Notes under the pieces: model-generated
The model's input: only the letters and a program-made list of their open reading frames with translations
The model's database searches: none
What the model was told of the DNA's origin: nothing
Position numbers and translations under genes: made by a program
In this document: positions 19,472 through 27,305 of the stretch, in pieces
Layout: every line of letters begins with the position of its first letter
How positions within the stretch are numbered: the first letter of the stretch is position 1
Assembly (NCBI RefSeq): GCF_008704495.1
Contig: NZ_CP023699.1
Coordinates: 186,001-250,000 of the forward strand
Direction of reading: 5' to 3'
Origin: Streptomyces kanamyceticus
GTDB lineage: Bacteria; Actinomycetota; Actinomycetes; Streptomycetales; Streptomycetaceae
DNA length: 64,000 nt

Positions 19472-21150
19472 TCAACCGGCGGCCGGGCGGGGCCCCTTGC
19501 CCTTCCCACCGCCACCGCCTCCGCCGTCGTCGTACGCCCCCATCAGCCGCAGCTGCAGCATGGCGGCGAACCGGGCGGCGGGATCCTGCAGATCGATCTG
19601 GCCCACCTCGGCGACCCGGCGGATCCTGTAGCGGAAGGTGTTCGGGTGGACGAAGACGTTCGCCGAAGCGGTGACCACGTCGCCGAAGGCGTCCAGCCAG
19701 GCCCGCAGCGTCTCCACCAGATGGGCGTTGTGCCGGGTGTCGTAGGCCGCCAGCCGGGCGATGGGCCCGGACAGTTCGTCGTGGTTGGCGATCGCCAGGT
19801 CCCGTATCTCCAGCAGCAGCGCGTCGACGTACACGTCGGCGATCGCGGCGACCCGCCGGGGGCCGCGGCCCCCGGAGAGCACGCGCAGCGCCCGGTCCGC
19901 GTTCGCCCGCGACCGGGCTAGCGCCGCCGCCTCGCCCGCCACCGAGCCGATCCCGACGACGGCGCCCAGCTGGTCGCCGGTGCGCTCCAGGAAGTTCGAC
20001 GCGACCTGAACGGCCCGCTCGCGTACGGCCGCGGTGTCCTGAGGGACCGGGAAGAGCGCGTAGGAGACATCTCCGAGGAGCGCCACCGCGGACCGCGGTT
20101 GTACCGCCGCCAGATGCACGGCGAGCGCACCGGCCAGCCGCTGGCGCTCCGCGGTGACCTGGGCGTGGTCGGCGTCCTCGGCCGGTTCGATTCCCAGCGC
20201 CATGACCAGGAGCGGCCCGTCGGCGAGACCGAGCCTGCCCAGTGCCTCGACCGCGCCGGGGCCGCCCTCCAGCGCGGTCGTGACCAGGTCGGCGCGGAGC
20301 CGGTTCTCGGCGTCGGTCCCCGCGCGCAGGCGCAGCATGTGCAGGGCGACGAGCTTGGCGGCCTCCTGGAAGGCCTCCTCCCGCTCCTTGGTGAGCGGCT
20401 TGCGCAGCGCCGCCCACACCGATCCCAGGATCTCGTCCCCCGCGCGCACCGCGATCGCGGCGCGGGGCAGCGCCGCCTCGTCGTCCAGGGTCGGCGGCGG
20501 AATGTGCACCGGCTTCCCGCTGCGGTACAGCTCCTCGAACACCCCGTGTTCCTCGTGCAGCCGCAGATAGCGCTCGGGCACCCGCCGGGACAGGATGCTC
20601 TCCACCCGTACCGGGTCGGCCTCGTCCTGGCGCCCGGAGAACGCCAGGATGCGCGAGCGCCGGTCTTCGATGGTGATCGGCGCGTCGAGCAGTGTCGCGA
20701 TCGCGTTGGCCAGCGCGAAGAGATCGCCGGACGGCACTCCGCCCAGGGTCTGCCGCCCCGACTCCCCCACGTCCCCTTCGGAGAGCAGGGTCCGCAGCAT
20801 GGCCGCGAGCTGGGCCCAGGAGGCCCCGCGCGTCAGCGAGAGCAGCGCCACACCGGTCTCCGCGGCCACCCCGTCGAGCGCCGCACCGTCCTCGACGGGG
20901 CCGCGGACCACCAGAGCGGCGGCGCCCGCGACGGCGAGCTCGCGCAGGAGGCGGGCGATGGCATCGGGTCCGTGCACACCGACCCCGAGCACGATGGCGC
21001 GCTCGGGTAGTGCTGCTCGTCGTACGGATCGTGGATGCCGACACCGCCGAGCTCCATGGCCCGCTCCGGATCGCCGTGGAGCAGATCGAGCAGGGTGGGC
21101 CCGAGGTCCTCGAGCACCCGGCTCAGACTCCGGGCCGGGTGTGCCGACAT
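19472..21150 (-). pseudogene. PucR/CdaR-type transcriptional regulator, frameshifted near its N terminus
   Basis: The first 50 residues (SLSRVLEDLGPTLLDLL ... GVGIHDPYDEQH) and the remaining roughly 500 (ERAIVLGVGVHG onward) are in two frames that meet at the CCC run 21005-21007; one extra C would join them. The protein has an N-terminal PucR-like domain, a GAF-like middle (PSGDLFALANAIATLLDAPI), a degenerate GGDEF-like region, and the C-terminal PucR helix-turn-helix (LVETLRAWLDAFGDVVTASA then HPNTFRYRIRR). Such proteins often control amino acid or purine catabolism, so the downstream racemase operon is the likely target. Start ATG 21150 is preferred over 21162. The C terminus is a poly-Gly/Lys tail. 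Confidence 0.8.
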
Positions 21151-21224
21151 GTGTCTCATCATCTCCGCAGGTTAGAAGGGGTGCGACCGAGCGCGTTCGT
21201 ACGTGCGGACGAGAGTACGTGACG

Positions 21225-21959
21225 CTATCGGTGGCCCGGGACGAACTCCGCGGCGGATCCGGCGTGTGTACCGGCAGCGGCACGGGCACCAACACCGGCA
21301 CCGGCGAACGGGCCGTCCAGGGCCGCCCACTGCAGCAGCAGGATGGTCTTGCCGTCGGTGACGCGTCCGTCGCGGACCATCGCGAGGGCCTCGGCGAAGG
21401 GCAGTTCGAGCACTTCGATGTCCTCGCCGTCCTCCTCAAGGCCGCCGCCGCTCCCGGTGCGGTCGGCCGGGGTGTAGGGGGCCGCGTAGAAGTGCAGGCG
21501 CTCGGTGACCGAGCCGGGGCTCATATAGGCGTCGAGGACGTGGGTGAGCGGGCCGAGCGTGACGCCGAGTTCCTCGGCGCTCTCGCGCCGGATGGCGGCG
21601 AGCGGTTCGTCGCCGTCGAGCAGCCCGGCTGCGGCCTCGACGAGCATGCCGTCCGGATGGTCGTTGACGTAGGCGGGGAAGCGGAACTGACGGGTGAGCA
21701 GCACGCGTTGGCGCTCGGCGTCGTACGGCAGCACGACGGCGCCGTTGCCGCGGTCGTACGTCTCGCGCTGCTGGGTGACCCAGCGGCCGTCGCGGCGCCG
21801 GTAGTCGAAGGTGGTGCGGCGCAGCACGTGCCAGCCCTGCGAGGTGAGCTCCACGTCACGGACCACGACGTCGGGGTTGCGGTCCAGGTCGCGCCCGACG
21901 CGGTCGAGCCCGGTGCGGCCGCGGTGGTCGGGGGCGTCGAGGCCGGGGCTGGTGGTCAC
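21225..21959 (-). CDS. Nudix hydrolase, NudK-like (nucleotide-sugar pyrophosphatase)
   Basis: 244 residues. The Nudix box AAGLLDGDEPLAAIRRESAE followed by ELG has the same spacing as E. coli NudK, and DAYMSPGSVTERLHFYAAPY matches the NudK segment after it. It should cleave GDP-mannose or ADP-ribose-type pyrophosphates with Mg. The last 30 residues are a low-complexity Ala/Gly tail. Start GTG 21959 overlaps the previous stop as GTGA, so it is co-translated with the DUF4406-like gene. The pair is divergent from a DeoR regulator. Confidence 0.82.
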   Translation of the reverse strand: MTTSPGLDAPDHRGRTGLDRVGRDLDRNPDVVVRDVELTSQGWHVLRRTTFDYRRRDGRWVTQQRETYDRGNGAVVLPYDAERQRVLLTRQFRFPAYVNDHPDGMLVEAAAGLLDGDEPLAAIRRESAEELGVTLGPLTHVLDAYMSPGSVTERLHFYAAPYTPADRTGSGGGLEEDGEDIEVLELPFAEALAMVRDGRVTDGKTILLLQWAALDGPFAGAGVGARAAAGTHAGSAAEFVPGHR

Positions 21960-22339
21960 CTGGCCTCCTGCGGGGTGCGGGCCGGGATCTCGTCCACGTG
22001 GTGGTAGACGGGCAGTCCGCGGCGGCGGGCGGTGGCGACGTCCTGGTCGGCTCCGGTGGAGTCACCGGGCAGCCGGAGCACGGCGTCGCAGTGCGCGAGC
22101 AGGCGTTCGGCCGTCGGGTAGAGCACCTGGTCGGCGAGCGGGTCCGTGGGGCCCGCACCGGCCGAGCGAAGGACGGGCAGCGCCACCCACTCCCCGATCA
22201 CCGGGAGGTGTCCCGCGGCGAAGACCGGCCACGCCGCGGCTTCGAGGCGGCCGAGGTTCGCGGCCATCGCCTCCGGGTCGCCGTCGGTGCCGGAGCGATA
22301 GGGCCCGGCGATGAGGATGAGCATCGGCTTCTCGTTCAT
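21956..22339 (-). CDS. DUF4406-like protein (nucleoside 2-deoxyribosyltransferase fold)
   Basis: 127 residues. The pattern ILIAGPYRSGTDGD at the N terminus, a central LYPTAERLLAHCDAVLRLPG, and GADQDVATARRRGLPVY match the small Rossmann-like DUF4406/deoxyribosyltransferase group. The molecular role is not established; a nucleotide or nucleoside ligand is likely from the fold and from the overlapping Nudix gene. ATG 22339 has little ribosome-binding site. It starts 13 bases from a direct-repeat operator shared with DeoR. Confidence 0.68.
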   Translation of the reverse strand: MNEKPMLILIAGPYRSGTDGDPEAMAANLGRLEAAAWPVFAAGHLPVIGEWVALPVLRSAGAGPTDPLADQVLYPTAERLLAHCDAVLRLPGDSTGADQDVATARRRGLPVYHHVDEIPARTPQEAR

Positions 22340-22352
22340 GGCGCGCTACGAT

Positions 22353-22369
22353 ACATGCAGAAACATGCA
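22353..22369. promoter_or_regulatory. direct-repeat operator in the DeoR/DUF4406 intergenic region
   Basis: ACATGCA occurs at 22353-22359 and again at 22363-22369, one helical turn apart. It lies between the divergent starts at 22339 and 22389. DeoR/GlpR-type repressors often bind tandem direct repeats of this spacing. Confidence 0.6.
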
Positions 22370-22388
22370 AGATCAGGAGAGAATACGG

Positions 22389-23186
22389 ATGCTGGCTGCT
22401 GAACGACGCGACCACCTGTTGAGCCTGCTCGCCCGCGAGGGCAAGATCGTCGCCAAGAATGTCGCCTCCGACCTGGGCATTTCCGAGGACAGCGTGCGGC
22501 GCGACCTGCGGGACCTCGCCGCGGAGGGACTCTGCCACCGCGTGTACGGCGGAGCGCTGCCCGTCTCCCCCGCCGTGGCGGACTACGCCGCGCGAAAGAC
22601 CGTCACGCCCGACGGCAAGCGGAAGGTCGCCGCGAGGGCCGCCGCGCTCGTACGACCGGGCAGCGCACTGATCCTGGACGGCGGGACCACCGCCCTCGCC
22701 GTCGCGCACCTGCTCCCGCCGGATCTGGCCTGCACCGTGATCACCCACAGCCCGACCATCGCGGCGGCGCTGCTCGACCATCCGGTGGCCGAGGTCTTCC
22801 TGCTGGGCGGCCGCATCTTCAAGCACTCGGCGGTCGCCTGCGGCGCCGCGGCGGTGGAGGCGGCGCAGAACGTCTCGGCCGACCTGTGCCTGCTCGGCGT
22901 CACGGGCGCCCACCCCGAGGCGGGACTGACCACCGGCGACGCCGAGGAAGCCGCCATGAAGCGCGCCCTTGCCGCACGGGCCGCGGACACCTACATCCTC
23001 GCGTCGTCCGAGAAGATCGGCGCGGCGTCACGGTTCCGCGTCCTGCCGTGGGAGGACGTCAACGGCCTGATCACCGACGCCGATCCGCGGCACGCGGTCG
23101 TCGAGGAGCTCGTGGCGCGGGGGGTGGAGGTCTTGACCACGGACCCGTCGGACCCGTCAGACCAGTCAGACCAGTCGGGCAACTGA
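22389..23186 (+). CDS. DeoR family transcriptional regulator
   Basis: 265 residues. N-terminal DeoR helix-turn-helix (RRDHLLSLLAREGKIVAKN, then GISEDSVRRDLRDLAAEG) and a C-terminal sugar-phosphate sensor domain with LDGGTTALAVAHLL and LGVTGAHPEAGLTT. Members usually repress sugar or nucleoside catabolic genes and release DNA on binding a phosphosugar. AGGAGAG supports ATG 22389. The C-terminal DPSDPSDQSDQS comes from a 9-bp tandem repeat in the DNA and is probably disordered. Divergent from the DUF4406-Nudix pair, which I infer to be its target. Confidence 0.85.
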   Translation: MLAAERRDHLLSLLAREGKIVAKNVASDLGISEDSVRRDLRDLAAEGLCHRVYGGALPVSPAVADYAARKTVTPDGKRKVAARAAALVRPGSALILDGGTTALAVAHLLPPDLACTVITHSPTIAAALLDHPVAEVFLLGGRIFKHSAVACGAAAVEAAQNVSADLCLLGVTGAHPEAGLTTGDAEEAAMKRALAARAADTYILASSEKIGAASRFRVLPWEDVNGLITDADPRHAVVEELVARGVEVLTTDPSDPSDQSDQSGN

Positions 23187-23217
23187 AGGCTCAAGCGCCT
23201 CCCCCGCTTTCTCCTTC

Positions 23218-24336
23218 TCAGCCTGCGTGGAGGATCCGGAAACGGTCGAGGTCCGCCGGGTCGCGATCAACGACCTGGACCGGCGCCCAGGTCCATTGCC
23301 TGACGCTGATGCCCGGTGTCCGGGCGAACTGGATCTTCCCTCGGGTGCCTTCGACCGCGACGCCCGACCAGGCCGCCGCGATGCGCGCCCGGTCCGCGCC
23401 GTGCGAACGCAGCACGTCGGCGAGAACGGCGACCGTGTCGTACCCCTCGAAGGCGACGAAGGAGGGCGCCGCACCCAGCCGCTCGCGCAGGACCTTCGCG
23501 ACGCGCTCGCCGAGTGGGGTGAGACTTTCGGGGAGGTAGCGCAGGAACGGGATACCCGCGCCGTCGGCGCCCAGCGACGACCTCCACTGCGCGAACTCCG
23601 GCTGCCCGGCGGGGGCGCCCATCAACAGCTCGGCGAGGCGCGGGTCGCGGCGCACGGAGGTGACGATCTCCAACGCCGGGTCAGGGACGCCGACCAGGAG
23701 CAGCAGGGCCGTCGCGCGCTGGTCGACGAGCGCGTCGCACAGGGCGGCGGGGGTGAGCGCGCTCATGTCGCATTCGATGACGGTGCCGCCGTGTGGCGCC
23801 AGATGATCGCGGAGAATACGGGTCCCGGCCGCCCAATAGACGCTCTGCTGGGCCGCCACGGCTATCCGGCGATGGCCCGCGCCGAGGAGGAAGTCGGCGT
23901 AGATCCGCCAGCCACGGGACTGCGGCGGGGCGAGGCGCGCGACCCGTTCCGTCGGCTGCTCGGTGAGTTCGTCGAGGACCGCCGACGAGCAGAGGAACGG
24001 CAGGCCGAGCGCGTCGGCTCTGGCGGCAGCGGCGCGGGCGACGACGCTGTGGTACTCGCCCGCCACGGCGGACACGCCCAGGGCGGCCAGTTCGTCCACG
24101 GCGGCTGCGGCCTTCTCGGGATCGGCCGCGGTGTCCCGGACCAGGAGTTCGAGGGGACGTCCGCCGATTCCGCCGACGGCGTTGACGTCGCGCACACCCA
24201 GTTCGAGCCCGGCGAGCAGGTGCCGGCCCGCCTCCACCCAGCCGGGCCGGGTCAGCGGAACGAGCACGCCGATCCGGACGGATGGCCCGTCAGCGCGCTC
24301 CGCGCCGGGTGGCGATGGCCGCGTGTCCCTGTTCAT
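23218..24336 (-). CDS. substrate-binding protein, branched-chain amino acid/amide type, without signal peptide
   Basis: 372 residues forming a type I periplasmic-binding fold (Peripla_BP_6): RIGVLVPLTRPGW, DVNAVGGIGGRPLELLVRDT, and AAWSGVAVEGTRGKIQFART near the end. These proteins normally deliver amino acids, urea or amides to an ABC importer, but this one has no signal peptide or lipobox (N terminus MNRDTRPSPPGAERADG) and no permease or ATPase genes near it. It could be a cytoplasmic sensor like AmiC. Convergent with the DeoR gene. Confidence 0.75.
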   Translation of the reverse strand: MNRDTRPSPPGAERADGPSVRIGVLVPLTRPGWVEAGRHLLAGLELGVRDVNAVGGIGGRPLELLVRDTAADPEKAAAAVDELAALGVSAVAGEYHSVVARAAAARADALGLPFLCSSAVLDELTEQPTERVARLAPPQSRGWRIYADFLLGAGHRRIAVAAQQSVYWAAGTRILRDHLAPHGGTVIECDMSALTPAALCDALVDQRATALLLLVGVPDPALEIVTSVRRDPRLAELLMGAPAGQPEFAQWRSSLGADGAGIPFLRYLPESLTPLGERVAKVLRERLGAAPSFVAFEGYDTVAVLADVLRSHGADRARIAAAWSGVAVEGTRGKIQFARTPGISVRQWTWAPVQVVDRDPADLDRFRILHAG

Positions 24337-24417
24337 GCCTCGGCGTCTCCTGTGTGACGTGACGATCCCGATGGAAGATCAAGGATCTCCGATCGGTCAC
24401 CGAAGTCGCCACCGGTT

Positions 24418-24438
24418 AGCCGCTCCGCTTGTGCGGCT
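24418..24438 (-). terminator. short hairpin downstream of the truncated wHTH gene
   Basis: AGCCGC (24418-24423) and GCGGCT (24433-24438) form a 6-bp stem with a 9-base loop 20 bases after the stop of the truncated regulator. Confidence 0.35.
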
Positions 24439-24457
24439 CCGAAACCGAGACTCGGTG

Positions 24458-24970
24458 TCACTCGTCGTCCGGCTCGGCCGGCAGGGTGGGCCGGGGTCCC
24501 TCGTCGGGCACCACTACGAGGCGTACGGCCATGTGCCGTGAGTCGGGCGGGTGTTCGCCGGGCGGGGGCAGGTACTTGCGCAGCAGCGTCTCGTACTCTT
24601 CGACGAACTCGGTGACCTGTTCCTTCGTCATCCGGAGCCCTGCGCGTTGGATCTGATTCCAGCCGGCGGAGGAGTCGTACCCGGCGTATGCGCTCACCAC
24701 CAGGTTCAGGTCATGGGTCATCTTGAGCGTGCCGATCTTCACGGCGGCTTCGCGCTCGTCGGGCGTCAGCTCCAGGCCCGGGGGCGTGAAGATGTCCGTC
24801 ATGAGCGATGTCCACCAGCGTTCCCTGCCGGTGGAACGCTCCTCGATCTCGGCGATCAAGTTGAGGTCGGCGAGTTTGCGCAGGTGGTAGCTGGTGGTGC
24901 CGGTGTTCTCGCCGAGGGCTTTGGCGACGCTGGTGGAGTTCGCCTCCCCGTGCTCGCGGAGGCGTTCGAC
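24458..24970 (-). pseudogene. ArsR-like winged-helix regulator lacking its N terminus
   Basis: The frame contains a good wHTH half, VERLREHGEANSTSVAKALG then GTTSYHLRKLADLNLIAEIE, followed by a helical C-terminal domain (ERWWTSLMTDIF ... VTEFVEEYETLLRKYLPPP). Upstream of VERLREHG the family pattern stops: there is no ATG, GTG or TTG until an in-frame TGA about 30 codons away. The only in-frame start (TTG 24859) would drop the DNA-binding helices. The 5' end is therefore missing, replaced by the end of a gene on the other strand at about 24941-24970. Confidence 0.6.
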
Positions 24971-25177
24971 GCCTACCTCAACGACAAGCTTGCCGAACCG
25001 GGACCACTGCGCACGTCACTGGCGCTCAGGCGCAGCACCGGACTGGTGCTGGGGACCGTCGGATTGGGGGCACTTGCCACGGCGCTGGCGCCACACACAA
25101 ACACCGTCGCATGTGGGATCTGGGGGGCGATCGCGGTGATAGATCTCGCCTGGCTGCTGACCGCACGGCACCGTTGA
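24941..25177 (+). pseudogene. C-terminal fragment of a membrane protein, fused to the truncated regulator
   Basis: The plus frame reads RLPVLAEAFDAYLNDKLAEP then two hydrophobic helices (TGLVLGTVGLGALATALAP and VACGIWGAIAVIDLAWLLTA) and stops at 25177. Coding character vanishes to the left of about 24941, where the opposite strand takes over with the regulator. I do not recognise the family. It looks like the 3' end of a gene whose front was lost in the same event that cut the regulator. Confidence 0.5.
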
Positions 25178-25189
25178 CGGGCCGTGGGC

Positions 25190-25207
25190 CCGAGTTGATC
25201 AACTCGG
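25190..25207. terminator. perfect 18-bp palindrome after the membrane-protein fragment
   Basis: CCGAGTTGATCAACTCGG is a perfect palindrome 13 bases past the stop at 25177. It could be a terminator stem or a protein-binding site. The remaining bases to 25379 show no gene. Confidence 0.45.
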
Positions 25208-25379
25208 CGTCGTTTCCGCTCGGTTGACTACCGCGCGAGTGCAGGGCGCCCCACAGGACCGGCTCCACAGCGACGCTGGACATACGTTGGCGACTCCTGA
25301 GATTCACGGCCCTCAGGCTTGACCCGCTCGGCCGCACGGGCACAGCGTCGCGAGCCGCACAGCTCGCGAGAGGGACCCC

Positions 25380-25946
25380 ATGCACGCCAACGAGCAAGCC
25401 CAGGCCTCGGAGCGGAAAGCAGTCGGCCGCTTACCTTCGAGAGCCCCGCGCACCACGAATCCAGCGGGCCCCCTCGCTCTGCCGAACGCCGCAGGGAATG
25501 CGGCCGCCGTCCAGCTACTCCGGGCGGCTGGCCATTCCTGGGCGCAGGAGCAGCACCAGCACGGCGGCGGGAGCCGCGACCAACAAGCCCCCGTGCCGCA
25601 ACGCGCAAAGAACGTAGGGGCGTTCGCTCACGACCACGAAGGTGACGACGACCTGTCCAACCAGCTCGTGCTCGACAAAATGACAGCACTTCAGGTCCAC
25701 ACGCACCAGATCTATCAACAGATGCTCGAGAGCATGTCCGAGCTGGGAGAAAGGGGGCGTGAATCAGGAGGCCAACAGATTGACCTCACGCAGTACAACC
25801 TCTGGTCAGGTCCCGAAAAGTGGGCCGCGCACGAAAAACATGGCTCCCGGTACGGCACGAAGGAACGCACCGGCGAGTACCAGGCTCACCACGCTCCGGG
25901 CTTCACCATGGACCAGACCGCGCAACACTTCGCCGCCCTCAAGTAA
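25380..25946 (+). CDS. unknown protein with a DUF4157/eCIS-cargo-like N-terminal leader
   Basis: 188 residues, no signal peptide or membrane segment. The head (EQAQASERKA, then PLALPNAAGNAAAVQLLRAA, then HSWAQEQHQHG and VPQR) resembles from memory the leader that precedes DUF4157 domains in many Streptomyces proteins, some linked to extracellular contractile injection systems. No DUF4157 metal motif follows; instead there is a His-rich helical region and HHAPGFTMDQTAQHFAALK at the end. I do not recognise that part. Codons are less G/C-rich at position 3 than the neighbours, hinting at transfer. GAGAGGGA precedes ATG 25380. Confidence 0.55.
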   Translation: MHANEQAQASERKAVGRLPSRAPRTTNPAGPLALPNAAGNAAAVQLLRAAGHSWAQEQHQHGGGSRDQQAPVPQRAKNVGAFAHDHEGDDDLSNQLVLDKMTALQVHTHQIYQQMLESMSELGERGRESGGQQIDLTQYNLWSGPEKWAAHEKHGSRYGTKERTGEYQAHHAPGFTMDQTAQHFAALK

Positions 25947-26075
25947 TTCGAGTCGGGTGACGGATCCGCCGAGCCACCTGGTCCGGTCGGCGACGATGAG
26001 CGCGTCGGATGGCACGGTGCCCAATTCGGATCGGCCTGGGAACCGACTTCGGACGCTGTCGCGAAAAAGGCCGCC

Positions 26076-26531
26076 ATGGCCATGATTCCGGTCAGCAGCT
26101 TCGGGCTCGACGACCCCCTCGCGGACGGCACCGGCGTCACCCACCCCTCCCCCTTGGGAACTGTGCAGGCCCGGCAAGAGATCCCCATGGTCATCCGCAT
26201 CGCCGACGAACTCGCTGACGCACTGCGCGAAAACGTGGCGGTACGGAAGGACATCGCCCGCCTGGCCAGCGAGGCGGGCGCCCAGAAGCGCCTGACCCAA
26301 CTGACGCAACAAGCAAGCGACGGCATCAGCCGCTTCCTCCAGGGCGCCCAACTGCTCGATGTGCGGGGAAAGCGCGAAGAACGTGCGAAGAGCGCCGATC
26401 TCATGCGTGAGGGCCGGGCCATGCTCCTCTCCGCCGTGAACCTCTTCGACACGTTCTTGCGAGAGGCTTCGTATCCTGCGGCGGACTGCCCTGAAGAGCT
26501 GGCCTCGGCCCTCCGGTCCCCTACGCATTGA
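26076..26531 (+). CDS. hypothetical protein, helical
   Basis: 151 residues, not recognised. From about residue 35 on it is predicted helical and charged (IRIADELADALRENVAVRKD, LTQLTQQASDGISRFLQGAQ, REGRAMLLSAVNLFDTFLRE). It has no membrane segment. It is in the same frame as the preceding ORF, and the 129 bases between that stop (TAA 25946) and ATG 26076 are open, without a start and without a convincing ribosome-binding site. It may be a partner of the leader-bearing protein or the second half of one gene. Confidence 0.5.
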   Translation: MAMIPVSSFGLDDPLADGTGVTHPSPLGTVQARQEIPMVIRIADELADALRENVAVRKDIARLASEAGAQKRLTQLTQQASDGISRFLQGAQLLDVRGKREERAKSADLMREGRAMLLSAVNLFDTFLREASYPAADCPEELASALRSPTH

Positions 26532-26549
26532 CGCATTGAGCCGTAGGGG

Positions 26550-27140
26550 TCAGCGCCAGTCGTTGTTGCTTGTGTGGTCACCGGCGACCCAGCGGGCGAG
26601 GTCGGCGTGTGCCGTGGTGCGCCGCTCGGCGTCGATCTTCTCCACGTCGGGGTGGTCGACGACAAACTCCAGTATCAGCCCGTTGGGGTCCGTGACGTAC
26701 AGCGAGACGCAGTACCCGTGGTCCAACACGTGGGCGTTGGCCTCCGGGGCACCAGCCGCGGCGATGCGCTCGCGTATGGCTTCTTGGGTCTCCGCCTCGA
26801 CCTTGAAGGCGATGTGGCGCAGGGGGGTGACATTGATGTCGGTCTTGAACTCCTCCTGGTCCTTGGGGTCGGCGAACTGGAAGAAGGCGAGCGCGCTGCC
26901 GTCGGCCAGGCCGTAGAGGGTGTGGCTGTAGGCGCGCTCGGCCCCGGACAGCACCTCGCGCTCGGTCCACGTGGCCACCAGGGGCAGGCCGATCACGTCC
27001 TCGTAGAAGCGCCGGTTGACTTCCTGGTCGTCGGTGACCCAGGCGTGGTGGTGGAGGCGGAGCGGCAGGGACGAGGGCTCGGACTGAGGCCGGGTCTGGG
27101 GCTGCGTCTGGGTCTGGGGCTGGGTCGCGGTCTGGGTCAT
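26550..27140 (-). CDS. VOC family metalloenzyme (glyoxalase/extradiol dioxygenase-like)
   Basis: 196 residues. Two beta-alpha-beta-beta-beta units: LRLHHHAWVTDDQEVNRRFY ... TPLRHIAFKVEAETQEAIRE, with metal ligands His near residue 31, His in LRHIAF and Glu in LILEFVVD. This matches small type I dioxygenases/glyoxalases acting on a hydrophobic ring or thiol substrate that cannot be named. The first 25 residues are a Gln/Thr/Pro low-complexity run made by a repeated codon pattern. It converges with the hypothetical gene upstream. The promoter region 27141-27305 contains a near-perfect 11-bp direct repeat. Confidence 0.78.
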   Translation of the reverse strand: MTQTATQPQTQTQPQTRPQSEPSSLPLRLHHHAWVTDDQEVNRRFYEDVIGLPLVATWTEREVLSGAERAYSHTLYGLADGSALAFFQFADPKDQEEFKTDINVTPLRHIAFKVEAETQEAIRERIAAAGAPEANAHVLDHGYCVSLYVTDPNGLILEFVVDHPDVEKIDAERRTTAHADLARWVAGDHTSNNDWR

Positions 27141-27228
27141 CTCAGGTCATCTCCATTGGTCAGATGGGGTGTTGGGCCGGATCCCTGGGGGGTCACCGGC
27201 GCTGTGACCAGCATGCCGCCAAAACCGA

Positions 27229-27304
27229 TTGAACGTTAAATCACTTTGGGCCATTGTTCGCACGCCCGGGCGGCGAGCAGTGGCGAAAAATGGTTGAACG
27301 GTAA
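27229..27304. repeat. direct repeat in an AT-rich intergenic stretch
   Basis: TTGAACGTTAA (27229-27239) and TTGAACGGTAA (27294-27304) differ at one base and are 65 bases apart. The first copy lies about 90 bases upstream of the VOC start and may be an operator. Confidence 0.35.
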
Positions 27305-27305
27305 T

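Noticed and set aside
18973..19515. 180-codon minus ORF across the MITE-like element
   Set aside because: Its reading frame spans both terminal repeats and has only low-complexity Arg/Pro sequence.
23127..23186. 9-bp tandem repeat at the end of deoR as a regulatory repeat
   Set aside because: It is in frame and encodes the disordered DPSDPSDQSDQS tail; no sign of a separate role.
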